Below are positions 1 to 6,712 of a DNA stretch of 33,867 nucleotides, one piece after another (within the stretch, counting starts at the first letter, position 1; each line of letters opens with the position of its first letter). Position numbers and translations under genes: made by a program. This DNA comes from Acidimicrobiia bacterium. GTDB lineage: Bacteria; Actinomycetota; Acidimicrobiia; Spongiisociales; ZC4RG35. The stretch is taken from contig WHTL01000002.1 of the NCBI GenBank assembly GCA_009377735.1, positions 1-33,867 of the forward strand, in the 5' to 3' direction. A model generated the notes under the pieces. That model had not been told where the DNA came from and made no database searches. It saw nothing but the letters and a program-made list of their open reading frames with translations.

Positions 1-1
1 C

Positions 2-52
2 TCAGCCAATCCCAATGTCATCAGAAGCTCCAGGGTCGAGAACCACAGTCAT
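2..52 (-). CDS. possible 16-aa leader ORF at the window edge
   Basis: Reading the minus strand, an ATG at 52 follows a well-placed GGGAG six bases upstream and runs 16 codons (MTVVLDPGASDDIGIG) to a TGA at 4-2. A second ATG at 21-19, also preceded by GGAG at good spacing, opens another frame (MTLGLAE) that is still open at base 1. The arrangement could be a short upstream ORF overlapping the start of a gene that lies outside the window, or only chance. In mycobacteria the gene after the ftsR-type regulator encodes a DUF151 nuclease; nothing here is long enough to recognise it. Confidence 0.2.
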   Translation of the reverse strand: MTVVLDPGASDDIGIG

Positions 53-115
53 GTAATTCTCCCACACACCAACCGAAAACGCGAGCACTCACACACGCGA
101 AAGACACCAGCCACC

Positions 116-278
116 TAGTGTCCTGTCCGGTGGGTTCGCTTGATATTTCGGCGAGCAGTTTTCATTCCTGGCAAGGACGCACAACGAAGGCGCACTGGCC
201 GTTCGTCGAGGCGGAGGACGCAGCCAGGGGTGAAAAGGGCCGCTGAAATACATGCATGATCTGCCGGACAGGACACTA
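116..278 (+). mobile_element. MITE-like element, copy A (159 bp plus flanking TA)
   Basis: The element is bounded by perfect 13-bp terminal inverted repeats GTGTCCTGTCCGG (118-130) and CCGGACAGGACAC (264-276), each next to a TA dinucleotide (116-117 and 277-278), as expected for a TA target duplication of the IS630/Tc1-mariner type. It has no transposase-sized ORF, so it would be a non-autonomous MITE. The middle (149-251) is itself an imperfect palindrome: TTTTCATTCCTGGC on the left faces GCCAGGGGTGAAAA on the right. The outer 31 bases (118-148) and 25 bases (252-276) match copy B at 18354-18413, which lies in the opposite orientation and lacks the middle. The right TA is part of the ftsR stop codon. 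Assignment to the IS630 superfamily is inference from the TA ends. Confidence 0.8.
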
Positions 279-956
279 ATCCATCAGGGCGCGCAGGGCA
301 GAGCTCAGGATCGAGTGGTGGAGGGCCTGAATGGAGTCAGCAGCGCTACTGATCACACCACGAGCTTGCCCCCGCGCATCCACGTTGGTGGCACGAAGGA
401 GGGGTGCTGTGAGCTGACGAATCAGCTCGGCCTCGCGTTCGACACTGAGGCGAACGGCACGTAGATGGCGTGGCTCCAGCCCCAGATCGATGAGACGACG
501 GCACTCTGTGGCGATCTGTGTTGCACCTGGTGGGAATACCGTGCTGTCGTTGTCGGGCGAGATCAGTCCGTGTGAGATCAGGTCATCTAGTTGATCGTCT
601 GAGAGCCCGCTGATCCTAAGTAGATCGGAACGAACCACCGGCTCCCCCTCGATCTCCAGGGGATCCTCTTCGCCGTCATCGGGAAGGTCGATGTCCTCAA
701 CGTCCTCTCCCCTCTCCCAGAGGGTGAGCTTCGACTTGATCACCTTGAGGGGCAGGAAGTGGTCGCGTTGCTGCACCAGGATGTAACGGATGCGCTTGAG
801 GTCGTCGCGCCCGAATTGGCGGTAGCCTCCATCGGAGCGAGCGGGTTTGATGAGACCCTGGGACTCGAGGAAGCGCAGCTTAGAAACGGAGACGTCGGGA
901 AACTCGTCGCGCAGGAGGTCGATGGCCTCCCCGATGCTGAGGTCGTCGTTATCCAT
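276..956 (-). CDS. ftsR: MerR-family regulator, FtsR-like
   Basis: This 226-aa protein starts with a MerR winged-helix domain (about residues 6-60, with the SVSKLRFLESQGLIKP recognition region and GGYRQFGRDDLKRI), followed by an acidic linker (about 90-105) and a helical C-terminal half without the cysteines of metal-sensing MerR proteins. It sits directly after an FHA protein and gcvH, the same order as Rv1826-Rv1827-Rv1828 in Mycobacterium tuberculosis, where the MerR protein is the FtsR-type activator of the cell-division gene ftsZ. The function is assigned from family and synteny. The ATG at 956 overlaps the FHA gene by 8 bp, indicating coupled translation. The stop codon TAG (278-276) lies in the terminal repeat of MITE copy A. 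Confidence 0.85.
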   Translation of the reverse strand: MDNDDLSIGEAIDLLRDEFPDVSVSKLRFLESQGLIKPARSDGGYRQFGRDDLKRIRYILVQQRDHFLPLKVIKSKLTLWERGEDVEDIDLPDDGEEDPLEIEGEPVVRSDLLRISGLSDDQLDDLISHGLISPDNDSTVFPPGATQIATECRRLIDLGLEPRHLRAVRLSVEREAELIRQLTAPLLRATNVDARGQARGVISSAADSIQALHHSILSSALRALMD

Positions 957-1413
957 CGCCGTGGGCGAGCACGAAGTCGAAGCGTCCCACCAGGATCTCG
1001 TCGCCGGCCTCTAGCTCCGCGCGATCCTTCCGCTCCCCGTTTATGTAGGTACCGTTGGTGGAGCCCGAGTCCTCTACTTCAACCTTGGTGCCGTCCACCA
1101 AGAAGCGGCAATGGTGGCGTGAAACCGTGACATCATCGAGAAAGATGTCGCTATCGGGGTGCCGGCCCACAGTGATCACATCATGATCGAGCACAAAGCT
1201 CAGACCAGCCCTGGGTCCGTGCTCCACCACCAGTGCATACCCCTTGAATCCACGGACATGCTCGGCCTCGGTGGGTGGCAGGGGATGCTCGGCCCTATCG
1301 TCGAGCGGGACGTAAACCACCGTCGTCTCATCCCCGAGCTTGACTCCACAGCGCGGGCAGTACTCGCTGTCGTTCGGTATGTCGGAGCCACATTTCGGAC
1401 ACTTCATGGTCAT
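949..1413 (-). CDS. zinc-ribbon FHA-domain protein, GarA/OdhI-like
   Basis: The 154-aa protein combines an N-terminal zinc ribbon (C5-x2-C8 and C19-x2-C22) with a C-terminal FHA domain carrying VGRHPDSDIFL, SRHHCRF and the STNGTYING phosphothreonine-binding loop. Between them is DETTVVYVP (T30, T31), closely resembling the ETT motif that PknB/PknG-type kinases phosphorylate in GarA and OdhI; in those proteins phosphorylation switches control of 2-oxoglutarate and glutamate metabolism. That role here is inferred from motif and neighbourhood (gcvH upstream, ftsR downstream). I chose the ATG at 1413 because the longer frame would run into gcvH; an ATG two codons later (1407) is equally possible. 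No clear Shine-Dalgarno sequence precedes either. Confidence 0.82.
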   Translation of the reverse strand: MTMKCPKCGSDIPNDSEYCPRCGVKLGDETTVVYVPLDDRAEHPLPPTEAEHVRGFKGYALVVEHGPRAGLSFVLDHDVITVGRHPDSDIFLDDVTVSRHHCRFLVDGTKVEVEDSGSTNGTYINGERKDRAELEAGDEILVGRFDFVLAHGDG

Positions 1414-1447
1414 GAGTTTAGGAGGCTGGTGCGAGACCGGTCGACCC

Positions 1448-1828
1448 TCATTCCGTGAGGTCTCGATACTCGTCGGCGGTGAGCCAAGCAGAGTCATCCA
1501 CCTCGGCGTCAGGTGTGATGGCCGCGAACCAACCTTCACCATAGGGATCAGTGTTCACCAGCTCCGGTTGCTCCATAAGGTTCTCGTTGATGGTGAGGAC
1601 TTTCCCCGCCACGGGCGAGTAAACCTCTGCGACGGACTTGGTGGACTCCACTTCGGCGATGGTGTCTCCCGCCCCTACGAGGGTGTCAACGGGTCGGACC
1701 TCCACAAAGACTACGTCACCCAACTGATCCTGGGCATACTCGGTTATCCCCACCACGAGCGAGCCATCGTCCTCGCGACGGATCCATTCGTGTTCGCGGG
1801 TGTACTGCAGATCACCAGGCAAATCCAC
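1448..1828 (-). CDS. gcvH: glycine cleavage system H protein
   Basis: A 126-aa lipoyl-carrier protein of the glycine cleavage complex, which shuttles the aminomethyl group between the P, T and L proteins. The N-terminus YTREHEWIRRE, the core VGITEYAQDQLGDVVFVE and the lipoylation site ESTKSVAEVYSP (lipoylated lysine K64) are typical, and the length is normal. The start is GTG at 1828, preceded by GAGGAG and AAGGT. No P, T or L protein gene lies in the window; in actinobacteria gcvH is often apart from them and instead heads the gcvH-FHA-MerR cluster, as here. It lies 34 bp upstream of the FHA gene and 72 bp downstream of pgsA, probably in one transcript. Confidence 0.95.
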   Translation of the reverse strand: MDLPGDLQYTREHEWIRREDDGSLVVGITEYAQDQLGDVVFVEVRPVDTLVGAGDTIAEVESTKSVAEVYSPVAGKVLTINENLMEQPELVNTDPYGEGWFAAITPDAEVDDSAWLTADEYRDLTE

Positions 1829-1900
1829 TTGGATCAGACCTTTCTCCTCGGGTGTCCGGACTCTACCTGACCTGTGGAACTCCTGAACATCGGAGTCATC

Positions 1901-2446
1901 TCATGTCGCCTCGGTGGCACTTCCCCGGACCATCCCTGCGACGTAGTCGAAACTGGCATACCAGTAGATCACGAGACCCAAGACCGCGCAGATCCACCCG
2001 GGTGGACCAAACAACCAGGGGGCGATGTCAACCGTTGTCAGATAGAAGCAGGGCATGGCTCCGTAGATCATGAAGGTCGCCACCTTCCCCGCTGAGCTGA
2101 CCACAATCGCCCTTCTCTGAAAATAGGAGACCAGGGAGGCGATGCTGACGATTATCTCGCGGGCGATGGTGAGTACCCCGAACCACAACGGGAGCACACC
2201 GGCAATGAGCCCAGCCACCAAACCCGACGCGATCATGAGACGATCCGCTACCGGGTCGAGAATGGTCCCCAGCCTCGACACCTGGTTGAGTCTCCGTGCC
2301 AGGTACCCATCTATCCAATCGGTTGATCCGATGAAAAAGATGAGGGCAGCAGCCAGACCTACCCGGTCCTCCACCATCAACACCCACCAAAAATAGGGTA
2401 TGAGGAGCAGCCTGATGAATGAGATGAGGTTCGGGATCGTGAACAC
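1901..2446 (-). CDS. pgsA: CDP-alcohol phosphatidyltransferase, PgsA-like
   Basis: A 181-aa integral membrane enzyme of the CDP-alcohol phosphatidyltransferase family, most likely phosphatidylglycerophosphate synthase (CDP-diacylglycerol plus glycerol 3-phosphate). The family signature D-x2-D-G-x2-A-R-x8-G-x3-D-x3-D is complete at D43, D46, G47, A50, R51, G60, D64 and D68, and several hydrophobic helices follow. It begins with GTG at 2446 (MFTIPNLISFIRLLLIP), the usual N-terminus of PgsA. A pgsA paralogue also precedes gcvH in mycobacteria (pgsA2, Rv1822). Substrate cannot be fixed from sequence alone; another polar head-group acceptor is possible. Confidence 0.88.
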   Translation of the reverse strand: MFTIPNLISFIRLLLIPYFWWVLMVEDRVGLAAALIFFIGSTDWIDGYLARRLNQVSRLGTILDPVADRLMIASGLVAGLIAGVLPLWFGVLTIAREIIVSIASLVSYFQRRAIVVSSAGKVATFMIYGAMPCFYLTTVDIAPWLFGPPGWICAVLGLVIYWYASFDYVAGMVRGSATEAT

Positions 2447-2520
2447 GTTCCCCAGAGGTTAAATGCCCCGAGGGCGTCGTCCCACCTTTCTCCGCAAAGC
2501 GCTACCATCTAAGTCGAACA

Positions 2521-2594
2521 CGGGCTGTGGCGCAGTTTGGTAGCGCACTTGTCTGGGGGACAAGGGGTCGTGGGTTCAAATCCCGCCAGCCCGA
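2521..2594 (+). tRNA. tRNA-Pro (anticodon GGG)
   Basis: A 74-nt cloverleaf: acceptor CGGGCTG (2521-2527) pairs with CAGCCCG (2587-2593), discriminator A at 2594, anticodon stem CTTGT/ACAAG around the loop CTGGGGG with anticodon GGG at 2555-2557, and a T-loop TTCAAAT closed by GTGGG/CCCGC. The anticodon reads CCC/CCU proline codons. The 3' CCA is not encoded. It is the only RNA gene seen and stands on the plus strand between minus-strand genes, so it must have its own promoter; a GC-rich hairpin follows at 2611. Confidence 0.95.
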
Positions 2595-2610
2595 CTTGTT
2601 TTCCGCATTG

Positions 2611-2633
2611 TTCCCCCTCCGGCGGAGGGGGAA
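2611..2633 (+). terminator. hairpin downstream of tRNA-Pro
   Basis: TTCCCCCTCC and GGAGGGGGAA form a perfect 10-bp stem with a 3-nt loop, 17 bp after the tRNA end. There is no strong T-run behind it, which is common for actinobacterial terminators. It could also act on the minus strand. Confidence 0.6.
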
Positions 2634-2642
2634 AGTTTCCTG

Positions 2643-2659
2643 CCGAGCCGGAGGCTCGG
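2643..2659 (-). terminator. hairpin downstream of the VOC gene
   Basis: CCGAGCC, loop GGA, GGCTCGG: a perfect 7-bp stem about 60 bp behind the stop codon of the VOC gene and just before the tRNA terminator. It may close the minus-strand transcript that ends with the VOC gene; with 2611-2633 it would form a convergent terminator pair. Confidence 0.4.
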
Positions 2660-2718
2660 GATGTAAGGGGGCAAAGTAGCCTCGATAGTCGCGACCAGCT
2701 AAACAGGGGATTCGGTTG

Positions 2719-3156
2719 TCAGTGCTTCTGCAGTTCCTCAGTGAACATCACGAGGATGCCGCTGGGACCGCGGAGGTAGGTGAGCTTGTAGACGTCCTCA
2801 TAGGTCGCCACGCCGCGAAGCGGATGGCAACCGTGCGTCGCGGCGATCTCAAGGGCTTCGTCGATGTCATCGACCTTGAAGGCGACACGGTGCATCCCAA
2901 CGTCGTTGGGAAGCGTGGGGTCCGTCTCGATGGCTTCGGGGTGGATGTATTCGAAGAACTCAAGGCGACCCTGGCCGTCTGGTGTCTGAAGTACCGCAAT
3001 CTTGGCGTGGTTGCCGTCAAGGCCCACGGCAGTGTCTGCCCACTCGCCGCTGACGGTGTCGCGGCCGACGACCGTAAGACCGAGGTCCGTGAAGAACGCG
3101 ATCGCTGCCTCGATATCGCGAACTGCGATACCGACGTTGTCAAGTTTGATAGCCAT
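2719..3156 (-). CDS. VOC (glyoxalase/epimerase fold) protein
   Basis: A 145-aa protein with two beta-alpha-beta-beta-beta modules of the vicinal-oxygen-chelate superfamily, resembling methylmalonyl-CoA epimerase and lactoylglutathione lyase in length and layout. The candidate metal-ligand region has E66 (RLEFFEY) and H89 (MHRVAF) and a C-terminal glutamate (VMFTEE), but the first histidine usually seen in DHVGIAV is replaced by asparagine (LDNVGIAV, N7). Metal binding or the reaction may therefore differ, and a specific name is not safe. The ATG at 3156 was chosen because MAIKLDNVGIAV is the natural domain start; the frame extends further upstream to 3258. The upstream region contains the 72-bp repeats at 3266-3389. 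Confidence 0.75.
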   Translation of the reverse strand: MAIKLDNVGIAVRDIEAAIAFFTDLGLTVVGRDTVSGEWADTAVGLDGNHAKIAVLQTPDGQGRLEFFEYIHPEAIETDPTLPNDVGMHRVAFKVDDIDEALEIAATHGCHPLRGVATYEDVYKLTYLRGPSGILVMFTEELQKH

Positions 3157-3265
3157 GCATCGCAGGATATCAACCCGGGCCGAGTAGGAGCACGTTTGCT
3201 TTCGGATCTCTGCGACGTCGTCGTTGCTGCTGGCGACGATGGTCTTGTCCAACAGCATTCCTTCA

Positions 3266-3389
3266 TTCTGTGCGTAGAATCTCGCCCCAACGCGTCAAAA
3301 ATCCGCACAGAAGGGTGGGCGGAGACTCCCCTCCTCGTTCTGCGCGTGGAAACTCGCTCTAACGCGTCAAAGATCCGCACAGAAGGGTG
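3266..3389. repeat. two 72-bp-spaced copies of a 52-bp inverted-repeat unit
   Basis: Unit 1 (3266-3317) and unit 2 (3338-3389) share most of their sequence. Each begins with TTCTG(T/C)GCG and ends near CGCACAGAA, an inverted repeat (perfect 9 bp in unit 1, one mismatch in unit 2), with AACGCGTCAAA in the centre. They lie between the small membrane protein gene and the VOC gene, both on the minus strand. No protein use is evident. They could form RNA hairpins in the leader of the VOC gene, or be a dispersed palindromic repeat family. Confidence 0.8.
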
Positions 3390-3405
3390 CGCGGGAGCTA
3401 CGCAG

Positions 3406-3558
3406 TCAAAACCTGCCAACCACCCAGATGATTCCGTCCACCAAACGCCAGGTGAGGTAGAGGACGGCGAGGATGACGATGATTCGGAAGCTCCAGGGGG
3501 CGGGGACATGCTCCTCTTCGGGATGTCCTTCTTCCTCGGGGAGAAATGGGCCACTCAT
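3406..3558 (-). CDS. small single-pass membrane protein
   Basis: A 50-aa protein with an acidic, proline-containing N-terminus (MSGPFLPEEEGHPEEEH) and one hydrophobic segment (about residues 24-47, RIIVILAVLYLTWRLVDGIIWVV). Its ATG at 3558 lies 4 bp after the der stop, so it is almost surely co-translated with der. I do not recognise a family; its role is unknown. The genuine transmembrane helix and tight spacing argue that it is real. Confidence 0.65.
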   Translation of the reverse strand: MSGPFLPEEEGHPEEEHVPAPWSFRIIVILAVLYLTWRLVDGIIWVVGRF

Positions 3559-3562
3559 CGTT

Positions 3563-4945
3563 TTATACCGGCCTCCTCGGAGGTCGCACCCTTGCAATGA
3601 CACGGACAGGGGTCCCTGTGAAGTCGGCCTGGCCACGGAGGCGAGACTCGATGAACCGGAGGTAGTCGGCGCCAAGGGAGCCGCCCGTGACGAACAGGAT
3701 CACGGTCGGCGGGTTGATACCTGCCTGGACGGCGTATCTGATGTTGGGACGGCGACCCTTCCGCACCGGGGGTGGATGGGCGGAGACCCACGTGCGGACG
3801 AGGCGGTTGAGCTGTCCGGTGGGGACACGTCGCTTGCGGGATTCGAGAACGGTCTCGACTGCGGGTCCGATACGTTGCATCCGGGCACCTGTCTGGGCAG
3901 AGATGCGAATGAGGGGTGCCCAGTCGACGAAGCCGAGACGATCGAGATTGCGCTCCAGTTCGTAGCGGGCGTCGTCGTCGACGATATCCCATTTGTTCAG
4001 GACAACGACCAGACCCACACCTTCCTCCACCACCTCGGAGGCAATACGGGCATCCTGATGGGTCACACCGTCTGCGGCATCCACCAGTAGTAGCGCCACG
4101 TCTGCGGTCTGCAATGCCTCCCGTGCTCTCAGCACTGCGTAGAAGTCGGCATCTTCTGTGATCTGAGGTTTGCGTCTGATACCTGCCGTGTCGACGAGCG
4201 TGTACGGGTTGCCGTCGATCTCGACCTCGACATCGATGGGGTCTCGGGTGGTTCCCGGTTTCTCCGAGACGATCGTCCGCTGCTCCCCGGTCAGAGTGTT
4301 GAGCAGGGTGGATTTGCCAACGTTCGGCTTCCCGATGATCGCGATGCGGGGAATCTCGTGGACGACCTCCTCATCCCGTTCCCGGAATCCCTCCACCACT
4401 CGATCGAGGAGATCACCAACACCTCGTCCGTGAATGGCGGACACGGGGTTGGGTTCCCCGAGGCCAAGAGACCAGAGCTCGGTGGCGAGGCTCTCCACAA
4501 CCTCGTTGTCGGCCTTGTTGGCTGCCAGGTGAATGGGCACCATCGCCTGTCGGAGTAGGTCGACGACTGCAGCATCATCATCGCTAACCCCTGCAGTGGC
4601 ATCGACCACAAATATCACAGCGTCGGCAACGGCCAGGGCCGCTTCCGCCTGCTCACGAATCGCCTGGGCGATGCCGTCCTCGGGGTTGATCTCCCAGCCA
4701 CCGGTATCGACCAGCACGAAATCGTGGCCTGCCCAGTCGGCGTCGAAGTTGCGTCGGTCCCTGGTCACACCGGGTTCCGATTCGACCACGGCGGGTCGCC
4801 CCCCCACGATACGGTTCACCAGGGTCGACTTTCCTACGTTAGGTCGGCCTAACACAGCCACGACTGGTAACCGTCCCGCAGTGATCGTCCCAGCGGGGTT
4901 GGGGTCCTCGGCCCGGGCTACCGGGCCACCGGTTGGCTGGCTCAT
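3563..4945 (-). CDS. der: ribosome-assembly GTPase Der (EngA)
   Basis: A 460-aa double-GTPase needed for 50S subunit maturation. The first G domain has GRPNVGKST (33-41), DTGG and NKAD; the second repeats GKPNVGKST, DTAG and NKWD; a KH-like domain closes the protein. An extra N-terminal stretch of about 25 residues precedes the first domain. The ATG at 4945 is preferred to an upstream one because it makes an ATGA overlap with the ispH stop codon. It follows ispH and cmk; cmk-der adjacency is also seen in mycobacteria (Rv1712-Rv1713). Confidence 0.96.
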   Translation of the reverse strand: MSQPTGGPVARAEDPNPAGTITAGRLPVVAVLGRPNVGKSTLVNRIVGGRPAVVESEPGVTRDRRNFDADWAGHDFVLVDTGGWEINPEDGIAQAIREQAEAALAVADAVIFVVDATAGVSDDDAAVVDLLRQAMVPIHLAANKADNEVVESLATELWSLGLGEPNPVSAIHGRGVGDLLDRVVEGFRERDEEVVHEIPRIAIIGKPNVGKSTLLNTLTGEQRTIVSEKPGTTRDPIDVEVEIDGNPYTLVDTAGIRRKPQITEDADFYAVLRAREALQTADVALLLVDAADGVTHQDARIASEVVEEGVGLVVVLNKWDIVDDDARYELERNLDRLGFVDWAPLIRISAQTGARMQRIGPAVETVLESRKRRVPTGQLNRLVRTWVSAHPPPVRKGRRPNIRYAVQAGINPPTVILFVTGGSLGADYLRFIESRLRGQADFTGTPVRVIARVRPPRRPV

Positions 4946-5991
4946 CGTACGATCGACTCCAAAGCCTCGGTGGCAGTCCAAGTCCGGTCACCGGCCATCC
5001 AATCCTTCTCTTGGGGTGGTTTGGCAGTCACCCCCGCCTCGACGATATTCTGCAGCACACCCACGAGACCCCGAAGCTGTGGGGGCAAAGTGAAGTACTC
5101 GCCTTCCTCCGTCACCGAGAACAGCTCGAACCCGAGACTTGGATCGAGACGGTCGATGACATCTGTGACCAGGTGATCGGGAGCTGAGGCCCCGGCCGTA
5201 AGACCCACTACTTCAACACCTTCCAGCCATTCGTCCTCGATGTCGTCAACAGAGTCGATCCGATGGGCCTCCGTTCCCAACTCACGTGACACCCGCACCA
5301 GAGCCCTGGTGTTGGATGAATTTTCGGATCCCACCACCAGGATGAGGTCGCATTGGTCGGTCAATCCACGCACGGCTTCCTGACGATTGGTCGTGGCGTA
5401 ACAAAGATCGGAGCGGCGGGCGGTAGCGATCTCCGGAAAACGCTCCCGGGCCGATTCGAGGACCGACTTCCACTCGTGCACACCCAGAGTGGTCTGACTG
5501 AGCAGTGCAATCTTGGATGGATCCCTCGGTTGGAAATCATCCCCCAGACCGGTCTCGGGTTCCACCAGGGTGATGTCTTCGGGCGCCTCGGCCAGGGTAC
5601 CGATCGCCTCATCGTGCCCGATGTGGCCGACATAGATGATCTCATGGCCCTTAGCCGTCATTCGCTTCACCTCGTGATGAACCTTGGTCACCAGGGGGCA
5701 GACGGCGTCTATGACGATGCTGGCCCGATCGGCGGCACCTGATACCACCTCGGGTGCGGAGCCGTGGGCGGACAACATCACGGGTGCACCAAGGGGGGCT
5801 TCTTCGATGTCGTCGATAAAGATGACACCGACCTTCTCAAAGGCGCGCACCACCCACTCGTTGTGGACTATCTCGTGATAGCAATAGACGGGTGGCTCGA
5901 AGATGCGGACCATCCAGGTGAGTGCCTTGATGGCCATTTCCACCCCGGCGCAGAACCCACGTGGTTCGGCCACCAGAACACGTTGGACCAT
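4942..5991 (-). CDS. ispH: 4-hydroxy-3-methylbut-2-enyl diphosphate reductase
   Basis: A 349-aa iron-sulfur enzyme that makes IPP and DMAPP in the last step of the methylerythritol phosphate pathway. The three cluster-binding cysteines are C14 (PRGFCAGV), C98 (DAVCPLV) and C197 (LCYATTNRQ). Substrate-site residues are in EIVHN (H43), SAHGSAP (H76) and VGSENSSNT. Length is slightly above the usual 310-320 aa because of a C-terminal tail. The ATG at 5991 lies 34 bp behind cmk. No other MEP-pathway gene is in the window. Confidence 0.96.
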   Translation of the reverse strand: MVQRVLVAEPRGFCAGVEMAIKALTWMVRIFEPPVYCYHEIVHNEWVVRAFEKVGVIFIDDIEEAPLGAPVMLSAHGSAPEVVSGAADRASIVIDAVCPLVTKVHHEVKRMTAKGHEIIYVGHIGHDEAIGTLAEAPEDITLVEPETGLGDDFQPRDPSKIALLSQTTLGVHEWKSVLESARERFPEIATARRSDLCYATTNRQEAVRGLTDQCDLILVVGSENSSNTRALVRVSRELGTEAHRIDSVDDIEDEWLEGVEVVGLTAGASAPDHLVTDVIDRLDPSLGFELFSVTEEGEYFTLPPQLRGLVGVLQNIVEAGVTAKPPQEKDWMAGDRTWTATEALESIVR

Positions 5992-6025
5992 GGGTCACAT
6001 GGTAGGGACCGCGGCGACCTCGGCG

Positions 6026-6661
6026 TTAGTCGACCATGTCGACGATGCGTCCCACCACCTCATCTATGGAAAGGCGGCTGGTGTCAACGATGTGGGCATC
6101 ATCGGCAACTGCGAGGGGGGAGGCGGTCCGTGACGAGTCAAAACGATCACGACGCTCCAAGTCGGCGCCGGCATTGGGGTCATCCGGCATTTCCTCAGCC
6201 CGGCGGGCGGCTCGCACATCTGGATTGGCGTCGAGGTAGATCTTGAGATCCGCCTGCGGGAAGACCACCGTGCCAATGTCGCGACCCTCGGCGACACATG
6301 AGCCGCCACGCTCCTCCACCCAGCGTCGCTGGGCATCGACCAAGATCGTCCGAACAGCGGGATGAGCCGAGACCACCGATACTTGGTCTGATACCGATGC
6401 GGATCGTATTGCCCGGGTGACGTCTCGTCCCTCGAGCAGCACAGTGGCATCTCCGATCTCCATGTCCATCGTCTTCACGACATCGAGTACCCCCTCGGGG
6501 TTCCCAGGATCGACCCCGTCGTCGAGGACGGCGAGGGTGGCGGTTCGGTAGAAGGCCCCGGTATCGAGATGGGGTATCCCCAGCCGTTCGGCGATGAGAC
6601 GGCTTACCGTGGACTTGCCCGACCCAGCGGGTCCGTCGATGGCGATCACCAGTTCACTCAC
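6026..6661 (-). CDS. cmk: cytidylate kinase
   Basis: A 211-aa (d)CMP kinase producing (d)CDP from CMP or dCMP. The P-loop DGPAGSGKST is at residues 9-18, followed by LDTGAFYR (acceptor site), the GRDIGTVVFP motif and the lid arginines around DVRAARRAEE. It is translated from GTG at 6661 with no strong Shine-Dalgarno match. In mycobacteria cmk lies directly after rluB; here aroA and a 334-bp repeat-rich spacer separate them. Confidence 0.95.
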   Translation of the reverse strand: MSELVIAIDGPAGSGKSTVSRLIAERLGIPHLDTGAFYRTATLAVLDDGVDPGNPEGVLDVVKTMDMEIGDATVLLEGRDVTRAIRSASVSDQVSVVSAHPAVRTILVDAQRRWVEERGGSCVAEGRDIGTVVFPQADLKIYLDANPDVRAARRAEEMPDDPNAGADLERRDRFDSSRTASPLAVADDAHIVDTSRLSIDEVVGRIVDMVD

Positions 6662-6712
6662 AGCGTCGCAGCATATAGGGTCTCGATGGTGCCGACCTCA
6701 TCGGGGGTGCTT

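Noticed and set aside
2716..3600. 294-aa plus-strand ORF and 268-aa minus-strand ORF (2748-3554) across the repeats
   Set aside because: They are antisense or out-of-frame to the VOC gene and contain translated repeat DNA; neither has a ribosome-binding site or family motif.
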